Shown here piece by piece: positions 1 through 5,044 of a stretch of DNA of 6,274 bases (its first letter is position 1; each line of letters begins with the position of its first letter). The translations under genes and the position numbers were made by a program. The notes beneath the pieces were generated by a model that saw only the letters and a list, made by a program, of their open reading frames with translations, had not been told where the DNA came from and did no database searches. The DNA comes from Anaerolineae bacterium (GTDB taxonomy: Bacteria; Chloroflexota; Anaerolineae; Anaerolineales; Villigracilaceae), in assembly GCA_003694975.1 (NCBI GenBank), contig RFJH01000341.1, positions 1 through 6,274 of the forward strand. Direction: 5' to 3'.

Positions 1-103
1 CCGTTGGTCAGGGAAGATACGGGTGAAGGGCTGTAAAAAATCTTTCAAGCCTTTCTGGGTTGTTTGGACGAAATTTTGCCCATTTTGCGGTAAACTTTCT
101 ATA

Positions 104-162
104 GGCTCTGCTCCTGGTATTGGGATTGGTTTTAGTACCTGTTATACCAAAGGAGCAGAGCC
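104..162. repeat. Long imperfect hairpin (11 + 6 bp stem)
   Basis: GGCTCTGCTCC at 104-114 is exactly complementary to GGAGCAGAGCC at 152-162. The stem continues with TGGTAT at 115-120 pairing ATACCA at 144-149, leaving a two-base AA bulge at 150-151. That gives 17 base pairs closing a 23-base loop (121-143). No run of T follows on either strand (the + strand continues CCCTTTCTTCC), so a classic intrinsic terminator is unlikely. It could be a structured RNA element, the remnant of a small inverted-repeat element, or a processing site. The pairing is directly visible; the role is unknown. Confidence 0.75.
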
Positions 163-169
163 CTTTCTT

Positions 170-183
170 CCCAGAGATCTGGG
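170..183. repeat. 14-bp near-perfect palindrome
   Basis: CCCAGA (170-175), a GA spacer, then TCTGGG (178-183) form a 6-bp inverted repeat that starts 8 bases after the long hairpin ends. It could be a protein-binding operator or a second small hairpin in a structured leader. No function can be assigned from sequence. Confidence 0.6.
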
Positions 184-199
184 TAATCACCAGCCATCG

Positions 200-216
200 A
201 AGCGTCGTGAACGCTT
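200..216. repeat. 6-bp stem, 5-base loop inverted repeat
   Basis: AAGCGT (200-205) pairs exactly with ACGCTT (211-216) around the loop CGTGA. It lies 16 bases beyond the preceding palindrome and belongs to the same cluster of symmetric sequences. No T-tract follows. The role is unknown. Confidence 0.55.
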
Positions 217-285
217 GATAGGGAGAGCATTTTTCCGCCTCCAACCCCGGCACGGTCTTTTACCTGAAAGGCGTCCGTCCACTTG

Positions 286-295
286 TTTGTACAAA
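286..295. promoter_or_regulatory. Perfect 10-bp palindrome, possible operator
   Basis: TTTGTACAAA is perfectly self-complementary. It lies about 50 bases upstream of the best -10-like hexamer and about 86 bases upstream of the first gene's ATG, a sensible place for a dimeric regulator to bind. The symmetry is visible; binding is inference, and a 10-bp palindrome can occur by chance. Confidence 0.3.
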
Positions 296-345
296 TCGCC
301 CTGGGTAGGCATGGCATTGCCGTCCCCGGTGAGCCAAGCCTGTTG

Positions 346-351
346 TATACT
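346..351 (+). promoter_or_regulatory. Candidate -10 element for the fmdB operon
   Basis: TATACT differs from the sigma-70 consensus TATAAT at one position and would start transcription around 357-359, giving a short leader of about 24 bases before the ATG at 382. No good -35 box lies at 17 bp; the best TTGCCG-like hexamer (317-322) is about 23 bp upstream, which is too far. This is therefore a weak candidate supported mainly by position. Confidence 0.3.
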
Positions 352-381
352 TGGAGAAGCCCTGTGTGGAGGTTTTCCGTC

Positions 382-609
382 ATGCCGATTTACGAATACG
401 TATGCCTGGACTGTCAGAAAGAGTTCGAGGTGCTCCGGCCAATGAGCCAGGCTGACCAGCCATTGCCTTGCGAATCGTGCGGCGGGAAGAATGTCAGACG
501 CAAACTGACCGTCTTCTACGCCCATAGCGACGGGCGCAGCGTGGCCGGGACCACAGCACCCGCTTGCGGTTCCTGCGCCGGTGGGACGTGCTCGACTTGC
601 GGCCATTAG
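382..609 (+). CDS. FmdB-family zinc ribbon protein
   Basis: A 75-residue protein opening MPIYEYVCLDC, the signature start of the FmdB/CxxC_CXXC_SSSS regulatory zinc-ribbon family. Cysteine pairs C8/C11 and C30/C33 form the expected single zinc ribbon. A Gly/Ala/Cys-rich tail carries two further pairs, C62/C65 and C70/C73, and ends STCGH, as is common in this family. Family members are small cytoplasmic proteins described as putative regulators, originally next to formamidase and amidase genes, but their biochemical role is poorly defined. The ATG is chosen because TGGAGG (367-372) lies nine bases upstream and the N-terminus matches the family exactly; the frame also has an upstream start at 283, which would add unrelated residues. 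It is the first gene of a tight four-gene group and overlaps the start of the next gene. Confidence 0.9.
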   Translation: MPIYEYVCLDCQKEFEVLRPMSQADQPLPCESCGGKNVRRKLTVFYAHSDGRSVAGTTAPACGSCAGGTCSTCGH

Positions 610-1376
610 CCTTGACCGCCCCGGACACCTATCCCCACTACGGTTACCCGCCGCTCCTGGTGGCCGCGTTCTTACGAGACGCGCTGCTGGGGCGGCGGCG
701 CTCGTTTCGTCAGGACGCCTGCTCCTGCATCCACCGCCTGCGCCCTCCTTTGCGACTCATCGGCCAGGAAAATATCCCTCAGCATGGCCCTTGTGTGCTG
801 ACCTTCAATCACTATGCCCGTCCCGGCTTCCGGGCCTGGTGGCTGGCGTGGGCGGTCGCGGCCTCGGTGCCGATGGAGATGCACTGGATTGTAACCCGCG
901 AATGGACTTTCCCCGGCAGATGGTATGCGCCGCTGGGACTACGTCTTTCCCGCCTCATATTACGACGTTTGGCAAGCCTCTATAGTTTTACGCTTATGCC
1001 GGCCATGCCGCCGCGCCCCGAAGACGTAACCGACCGGGCCCGCGCCGTCCGGCAGGTGCTTGCCCTGGCACGCCGCGAACAACGTATCGTCCTGGGACTT
1101 GCTCCCGAAGGTCGCGATACACCCGGCGGATGCCTCTCCTGGCCGCCGCCGGGCGTCGGGCGTTTTCTGACCTTGCTCGCAGAAGCCGGGTTACACATCG
1201 TACCGGTCGGTCTCTACGAGGCAGAGGGGGCACTCTGGGCGCATTTTGGAGAGCGGTATGCTCTCTCCATCCCCGCTGACCTTTCACCGGATGAACGAGA
1301 CCGCCTCGCCGCGCAGACCGTCATGAGTCGTATCGCCGCGCTCCTGCCTCCCGCCCTGCGCGGTGACTTTGCCTGA
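597..1376 (+). CDS. PlsC-like lysophospholipid acyltransferase, atypical motif I
   Basis: A protein of about 259 residues, related to 1-acyl-glycerol-3-phosphate acyltransferases, which transfer a fatty acyl group onto a lysophospholipid at the membrane. With the TTG at 597 as residue 1, motif I is FNHYARPG with N71-H72. The canonical H-x4-D has Gly at 77 where the Asp should be. A motif II-like WIVTREWTF follows at 97-105, then the motif III analogue APEGRD at about 169-174, then VPVGLYE at about 212-218. The start is uncertain: no ATG occurs before motif I, and possible starts are TTG 564, GTG 588, TTG 597, TTG 612 and GTG 660. I prefer 597 because GGTGGGA (580-586) lies ten bases upstream and the 13-bp overlap with fmdB suggests translational coupling. 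It may act on another acceptor, or be a non-canonical or inactive member. Confidence 0.72.
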   Translation: MRPLALTAPDTYPHYGYPPLLVAAFLRDALLGRRRSFRQDACSCIHRLRPPLRLIGQENIPQHGPCVLTFNHYARPGFRAWWLAWAVAASVPMEMHWIVTREWTFPGRWYAPLGLRLSRLILRRLASLYSFTLMPAMPPRPEDVTDRARAVRQVLALARREQRIVLGLAPEGRDTPGGCLSWPPPGVGRFLTLLAEAGLHIVPVGLYEAEGALWAHFGERYALSIPADLSPDERDRLAAQTVMSRIAALLPPALRGDFA

Positions 1377-1380
1377 GGAG
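1374..1380 (+). promoter_or_regulatory. Ribosome binding site deciding the MFS gene start
   Basis: TGAGGAG overlaps the stop codon of the acyltransferase gene and lies six bases before the ATG at 1387. It favours that ATG over an upstream in-frame GTG at 1363, which has no such signal, and suggests coupled translation of the two genes. Confidence 0.7.
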
Positions 1381-1386
1381 ACTGCA

Positions 1387-2646
1387 ATGAAAAAGCCCCT
1401 TTCCCTTCTCCAACTGCTCGTCATCAATACCTATTGGGTGGGCCTGTCGTTCATGTGGAACTCCCTGCACCCCATTGTGCTGCCCGCCGTGCTGCTCAAC
1501 TTCGTCCCGGATGCCCAGAAGAACACCTATCTGGGGTTATTGACCTTCATCGGCCTGATCATTGCCATGCTTATCCAGCCGATCTCCGGCGCGTTGAGCG
1601 ATGGCTGGGCTTCGCGCTGGGGGCGACGGCGACCTCTCATTGTGCTCGGCACCCTGTTCGACTTTGTCTTCCTTGCCATCCTCGCCTGGGCCGGCGGATT
1701 GACCTGGCTGGTCATCGGTTACATCGGTTTGCAATTCAGTTCCAATATTGCCCATGGCCCGGCGCAAGGGCTGATTCCCGACCGCGTCCCGGAGCAGCAA
1801 CTGGGGATGGCCAGTGCCTGGAAAACGTTTATGGACATGGCCAGCCTGATCGTCGCCTCGCTGCTCGCCGGTCGCCTGCTCAATCCGGAGACGCGCGACC
1901 CCACCCTGATCGTCCTGGTGATGATCGGCCTGCTGGCGGCTGCGACGGCCATCACCGTCCTGGGCACAAAAGAAGAACCGACCACCCGCGAAGGGGGCGG
2001 GCCGCGCCTCGACCTGCGGCACCTCCTCACCCAATTTCGCATTGACCTGCGTGCCAGTATCGCCTACTGGTGGTTAATCGGGTCCCGTTTCCTCTACCTG
2101 ATCGGTATCTACGGAGTCCAGGCTTTCGCCCAGTATTACCTGCAAGACGTGTTGCGCGTCCCCGATCCGCCAAAACAAACCGGAGACCTGCTCGCGTCCC
2201 TGACCATTACCCTGATTATCCTGGTGCTGGCGGGAGGCTGGCTTTCCGACCGTTTTGGAGCCAAACGTGTGCTCTATGCCTCCGGCATCATCACCGCCGT
2301 GGGGATGCTCCTCATGCTCCTGGCGGACGACATGACCGGCCTGCTCATCTTCGGTAGCCTCCTGGGCGCGGGAATTGGCCTTTTCCTGACCGCCAACTGG
2401 ACCCTGGCGACCCAACTGGCACCCAGGGAGGAGGCCGGGAAGTTCCTCGGCCTGACGAACCTGGCCACCGCCGGTTCCGGAGCGCTGGCCCGACTCGAAG
2501 GCCCGGCCATTGACCTGCTCAACCACGCCTGGCCCGGCCTGTGGGCAGGGTACACGGGGATGTTCCTCTTCGGCGCGGTGAGTGCCTTGCTGAGTATGTT
2601 CCTCCTGCGCAAGGTGGACGCGGGGCATCACAACACCGGAGGATGA
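1387..2646 (+). CDS. MFS transporter, SLC45/GPH-like, 12 membrane helices
   Basis: A 419-residue polytopic inner-membrane carrier. MFS motif A is present in both halves: GALSDGWASRWGRRRP at 68-83 and GGWLSDRFGAKR at 283-294. The segment AHGPAQGLIPD (122-132) resembles the conserved patch of bacterial SLC45-like and glycoside-pentoside-hexuronide carriers, which move sugars or glycosides with a coupling cation. A hydrophilic central loop lies at about 193-222, between two blocks of six hydrophobic helices, as expected. The ATG is supported by the ribosome binding site at 1374-1380. The gene starts ten bases after the acyltransferase stop and ends one base before the next ATG. Substrate cannot be read from the sequence; a sugar or glycoside is the family default. 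A lipid-related substrate is possible given the neighbour but is only inference. Confidence 0.85.
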   Translation: MKKPLSLLQLLVINTYWVGLSFMWNSLHPIVLPAVLLNFVPDAQKNTYLGLLTFIGLIIAMLIQPISGALSDGWASRWGRRRPLIVLGTLFDFVFLAILAWAGGLTWLVIGYIGLQFSSNIAHGPAQGLIPDRVPEQQLGMASAWKTFMDMASLIVASLLAGRLLNPETRDPTLIVLVMIGLLAAATAITVLGTKEEPTTREGGGPRLDLRHLLTQFRIDLRASIAYWWLIGSRFLYLIGIYGVQAFAQYYLQDVLRVPDPPKQTGDLLASLTITLIILVLAGGWLSDRFGAKRVLYASGIITAVGMLLMLLADDMTGLLIFGSLLGAGIGLFLTANWTLATQLAPREEAGKFLGLTNLATAGSGALARLEGPAIDLLNHAWPGLWAGYTGMFLFGAVSALLSMFLLRKVDAGHHNTGG

Positions 2647-2647
2647 C

Positions 2648-3865
2648 ATGACCAAAGCAAGGAGAACAACACGCTCTATCCCCTTCCTGCCTTTGCTTGT
2701 CCTGGTGGTGGCCGTGGTCGCCTTTTTGATTTGGGGGTTGCCGTATTTTCTGCTTCCCTCCCCTGTTCAGACCGGGATAGGCGGTGGGTTTGGCAGCGAA
2801 ACCTTCTCCGCCGAGGTCGAGGCAATTATCGAGGAAGGGACGGTCACCCTGGGCGAGGTGACGCAACCGTATCAGGTCATGCGTGTGCGCGTCCTTGAGG
2901 GGCCGTACCAGGGTGTTCTCTTCGAGGTCGAGTACGGCAAACGTCAGATCCGACAGGAGGGCATCACGTTTCGCCCGGGCGACCGCATCCTGGTTGCAAT
3001 CAGCAAGCGCCCCGATGGGTTCGTAAACGCCTACTTCGTTGATTACGTCCGCACGCCGCAACTTCTGATTCTGGCACTGGTGTTTGTGGCAGCCATCCTG
3101 ATCACCGGTCGCTGGAAAGGCCTCCGCAGCCTGCTCAGCATGGGATTCAGCCTGCTGGTCATCATCGCCTATATCATCCCGCACATCCTGAACGGCGAGG
3201 ACCCGGTACAGGTGAGCATCATCGGCTCGTCCATCCTGTTGGCGGTGACACTCTATCTCACCTATGGCTGGAATCTGAAGACGCATTCTGCCGTCGCCGG
3301 GATGCTCATCGTGCTGCTCATCACCGGTTCACTGGCCTGGCTTTTCGTCCATCTGGCGCGTCTGACCGGCATGGGTGACGAGAACGCTATGTTCTTGATG
3401 CAGATGTCGGGCGTGCGCGTCAACCTGCGCGGCCTGCTCCTGGGAGGAATGATTATCGGCGCCCTGGGCGTGCTGGATGACCTGGTCACCACACAGGCTT
3501 CGGCGGTTTTTGAATTGCACGCCACCGACAAACGCCTGGGATTTCGTGCGCTCTATGAGCGCGCCATGCGTATCGGGCAAGACCACATCGCGGCAACGGT
3601 CAACACCCTCGTGCTGGCCTATGCCGGTGCCTCACTGCCCATGCTCCTTCTGTTCAGCCTGGGCGAGGGGAAGATCGGCCAACTGATCAACTTCTCCCTC
3701 GTGGCCGAAGAGATTGTGCGTACCCTGGTCGGTTCTCTGGGGTTGATCGCTGCCGTCCCCATCACGACCGCCCTCGCGGCAGCCCTGGCGCTCTACCATG
3801 AACATCTGGGAGGCCTCCGTCCCTGGCTGGGGCCGGCAAACGCCGGAGACGGCCACGTTCATTGA
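2648..3865 (+). CDS. YibE/F family multi-pass membrane protein
   Basis: A 405-residue membrane protein. A basic N-terminus is followed by a first helix (about 12-36). Next comes a soluble, probably extracytoplasmic domain of about 100 residues (37-135), rich in beta-prone segments such as VMRVRVLEGPYQGVLFEVEYG. About seven further helices begin at 136. The family signature is clear: GALGVLDDLVTTQASAVFEL at 271-290, then RIGQDHIAATVNTLVLAYAG at about 308-327. Family members (PF07907) are widespread in Gram-positives and Chloroflexota; no reaction is established, and the paired acidic residues D277-D278 and the DHI motif suggest a transport or proteolytic site only speculatively. GGAGGA at 2638-2643 lies four bases before the ATG, and the one-base gap to the MFS gene indicates the same transcript. 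The His-containing tail ends DGHVH. It is complete and of usual length. Confidence 0.88.
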   Translation: MTKARRTTRSIPFLPLLVLVVAVVAFLIWGLPYFLLPSPVQTGIGGGFGSETFSAEVEAIIEEGTVTLGEVTQPYQVMRVRVLEGPYQGVLFEVEYGKRQIRQEGITFRPGDRILVAISKRPDGFVNAYFVDYVRTPQLLILALVFVAAILITGRWKGLRSLLSMGFSLLVIIAYIIPHILNGEDPVQVSIIGSSILLAVTLYLTYGWNLKTHSAVAGMLIVLLITGSLAWLFVHLARLTGMGDENAMFLMQMSGVRVNLRGLLLGGMIIGALGVLDDLVTTQASAVFELHATDKRLGFRALYERAMRIGQDHIAATVNTLVLAYAGASLPMLLLFSLGEGKIGQLINFSLVAEEIVRTLVGSLGLIAAVPITTALAAALALYHEHLGGLRPWLGPANAGDGHVH

Positions 3866-3910
3866 GGACGCCTGACGCGACCGCCGCGGCTTTCCTGCGT
3901 ATATGGGGCT

Positions 3911-3915
3911 AGGAG
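3911..3915 (+). promoter_or_regulatory. Ribosome binding site deciding a GTG start
   Basis: AGGAG lies five bases before the GTG at 3921. An in-frame ATG at 3903 sits upstream of this site, so using it would place the site inside the gene. The GTG also gives the usual short N-terminus for an ECF sigma factor. Confidence 0.7.
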
Positions 3916-3920
3916 ATACC

Positions 3921-4514
3921 GTGAACGAGGAACAGGTCTGGATCACCCGCGCACGAAGCGGAGACGACGAAGCCTTCACCCACCTGGTTGAGACCTATCA
4001 GACACCGGTCTATAACCTGTGCTACCGCATGTTGGGTGAGCCGGAGGCGGCGGAGGACGCTGCGCAGGAGACGTTCCTGCGAGCCTATCGAAGTCTCTCG
4101 CGCTACGACTTGCGGCGTCCCTTCGCCACCTGGCTGCTGTCCATCGCGGCGCACCATTGCATTGACCGCCTGCGGCGAAGACGTCTCACCTTTCTCTCGC
4201 TGGACGATGACGAACGCCCCCTGACCCTGGCCGATTCCCGCTCCCCCGACCCCGAAGCCGAGGCGGTACGACGCGAAGACCGGGAGCGAATCCACATCCT
4301 GTTGCAGACCCTGAACGAAACCGACCGCGCGGCCATCATTCTGCGATACTGGTACGAATTCTCCGAAGCGGAGATCGCCCAAACCCTCTCACTGACGGTT
4401 AGCGCGGTCAAAAGCCGTCTGCACCGTGCCCGGCGGGCGCTTGCCAAAGCCTGGAAAGAAACGCTACCCTCGGCCAATCTGGAAAGGATGCCCTATGGAA
4501 CACCGGCCTTTTGA
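3921..4514 (+). CDS. ECF-type RNA polymerase sigma factor
   Basis: A 197-residue sigma-70 family factor with only regions 2 and 4, the hallmark of extracytoplasmic-function factors that redirect RNA polymerase to a small regulon. Region 2 spans about 18-85: FTHLVETYQTPVYNLCYRML, then the core-binding DAAQETFL at 46-53, then FATWLLSIAAHHCIDRLRRRR for -10 recognition. An acidic linker rich in Asp, Glu, Arg and Pro covers about 90-120. Region 4 spans about 125-175, with the helix-turn-helix YEFSEAEIAQTLSLTVSAVKS and the basic RLHRARRAL helix that reads the -35 element. The last residues, LERMPYGTPAF, are encoded where the next gene begins. The 20-bp overlap with the anti-sigma gene favours balanced synthesis of the pair. 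ECF operons are commonly self-activated, but no convincing promoter is visible in the 55-bp gap. Confidence 0.93.
   Translation: MNEEQVWITRARSGDDEAFTHLVETYQTPVYNLCYRMLGEPEAAEDAAQETFLRAYRSLSRYDLRRPFATWLLSIAAHHCIDRLRRRRLTFLSLDDDERPLTLADSRSPDPEAEAVRREDRERIHILLQTLNETDRAAIILRYWYEFSEAEIAQTLSLTVSAVKSRLHRARRALAKAWKETLPSANLERMPYGTPAF
4484..4488 (+). promoter_or_regulatory. Ribosome binding site for the anti-sigma gene
   Basis: AAGGA lies six bases before the ATG at 4495, inside the sigma gene's last codons. It supports this start over an in-frame upstream GTG at 4426 whose extension is out-of-frame sigma coding sequence. Confidence 0.65.
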
Positions 4515-5019
4515 GGACTGGTTGCTCGAAGAGCGACCTCTCACCCCGGAACAAAGGCGCCGTCTGCAGGCTCATCTGCGGGTCTGCGCGGATTGCGCCG
4601 CGCTTGCCGAGGTCGGCGAGGCGTTGCGCAGGGGGGAGGCGGTTGCGCCGGCGCCGGGGTTTGTAGACCGCTTTCGGATGCGTCTGGCACGTGAGCGCGC
4701 CCGGCAGCGTCGGCGCGGCGTCCTGGGGATTTCGCTCCTCGCCGCGGGGGTGCTTGGTCCCGGTCTCGTCCTGCTCTGGCCCTACCTGATGACGGCCATC
4801 CGTTCACCGGCTGCCTTGCTCGCGCTCTGGGTGCATTCCCTGGCATTCCTCATCTCGCTGGGACAAGCCATCGGGCGCGCCGGTCTGATCCTCCTGCAGG
4901 TCTTCTCAGGCTTCGTCCCTCCGGCAAGTGGACTGTTGCTCATCAGCGCAGCAACCGGCCTGATCCTCCTGTGGGTCTTCTCTCTCTGGAGAATCTCCAG
5001 TCCTCCACAAAGTATCTGA
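4495..5019 (+). CDS. Zinc-finger anti-sigma factor with polytopic membrane domain
   Basis: A 174-residue protein. The cytoplasmic N-terminus has FEDWLLEERPLTPEQ followed by H27-x3-C31-x2-C34, the H-x3-C-x2-C core of the zinc-binding anti-sigma (ZAS) domain, which clamps the cognate ECF factor. The first zinc ligand of canonical ZAS domains, usually a His 20-25 residues earlier, could be H3. A basic helix (about 57-75, rich in Arg) leads into the membrane. Three or four hydrophobic segments follow at about 76-100, 104-126, 129-144 and 145-165, whereas many anti-sigma factors have a single helix. The C-terminus ends ISSPPQSI with no sizeable extracytoplasmic sensor domain, so signal reception may lie in the membrane or in a partner. 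It overlaps the sigma gene by 20 bp, and the next gene starts 25 bp after its stop. Confidence 0.87.
   Translation: MEHRPFEDWLLEERPLTPEQRRRLQAHLRVCADCAALAEVGEALRRGEAVAPAPGFVDRFRMRLARERARQRRRGVLGISLLAAGVLGPGLVLLWPYLMTAIRSPAALLALWVHSLAFLISLGQAIGRAGLILLQVFSGFVPPASGLLLISAATGLILLWVFSLWRISSPPQSI
4986..5000. repeat. Perfect 7+1+7 inverted repeat before the bactofilin-like gene
   Basis: CTGGAGA, a central A, then TCTCCAG form a perfect 15-base inverted repeat. It lies inside the last codons of the anti-sigma gene, about 45 bases before the next ATG. It could be an operator or an RNA stem controlling the downstream gene, or a by-product of the coding sequence (LWRISS). The symmetry is seen; the function is not. 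Confidence 0.5.
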
Positions 5020-5028
5020 CTTGCGAAT

Positions 5029-5037
5029 AAGGAGGAG
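5029..5037 (+). promoter_or_regulatory. Strong ribosome binding site
   Basis: AAGGAGGAG contains a full AGGAGG core (5030-5035) nine bases before the ATG at 5045. It is the strongest such site in the window. It rules out the in-frame TTG at 5021, which lies upstream of it, and suggests the product is made in larger amounts than its regulators. Confidence 0.8.
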
Positions 5038-5044
5038 CAATCCC

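Larger units (their letters stand above)
1..381. other. Gene-poor leader region rich in inverted repeats
   Basis: I see no convincing gene here. Frame 1 reaches a TAA at 34-36 after eleven codons, so the extreme left edge could be the tail of an upstream gene, but eleven residues cannot be identified. A second frame stays open from the left edge to 445, but it runs through a long hairpin and into fmdB out of frame, and its residues look like no family I know. The stretch 31-150 is about 39% GC by hand count, distinctly lower than the flanking genes. Inverted repeats lie at 104-162, 170-183, 200-216 and 286-295. A possible promoter for the first operon sits near 346-351. Confidence 0.6.

Noticed and set aside
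104..162. Intrinsic terminator for an upstream gene
   Set aside because: The stem is strong but neither strand has a T-tract after it, and the loop is 23 bases long.
8..253. 81-residue open frame on the - strand
   Set aside because: No recognisable domain, no clear ribosome binding site, and it spans the same inverted repeats; opposite in direction to every real gene here.
2..445. Long open frame on the + strand from the left edge, containing a CPFCG zinc-knuckle-like motif
   Set aside because: It crosses the long hairpin, runs out of frame into fmdB, resembles no family I know, and shows abrupt composition change. One CxxC is not enough support.
1434..2045. 203-residue + strand frame overlapping the MFS gene
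   Set aside because: It is Arg/Pro/Ala-rich shadow translation of the MFS gene, which has clear motifs and a ribosome binding site.
2519..3286. 255-residue - strand frame across the MFS/YibE-F junction
   Set aside because: It is antisense to two well-supported membrane proteins and has the His/Gln/Asp-rich composition typical of antisense to hydrophobic helices.
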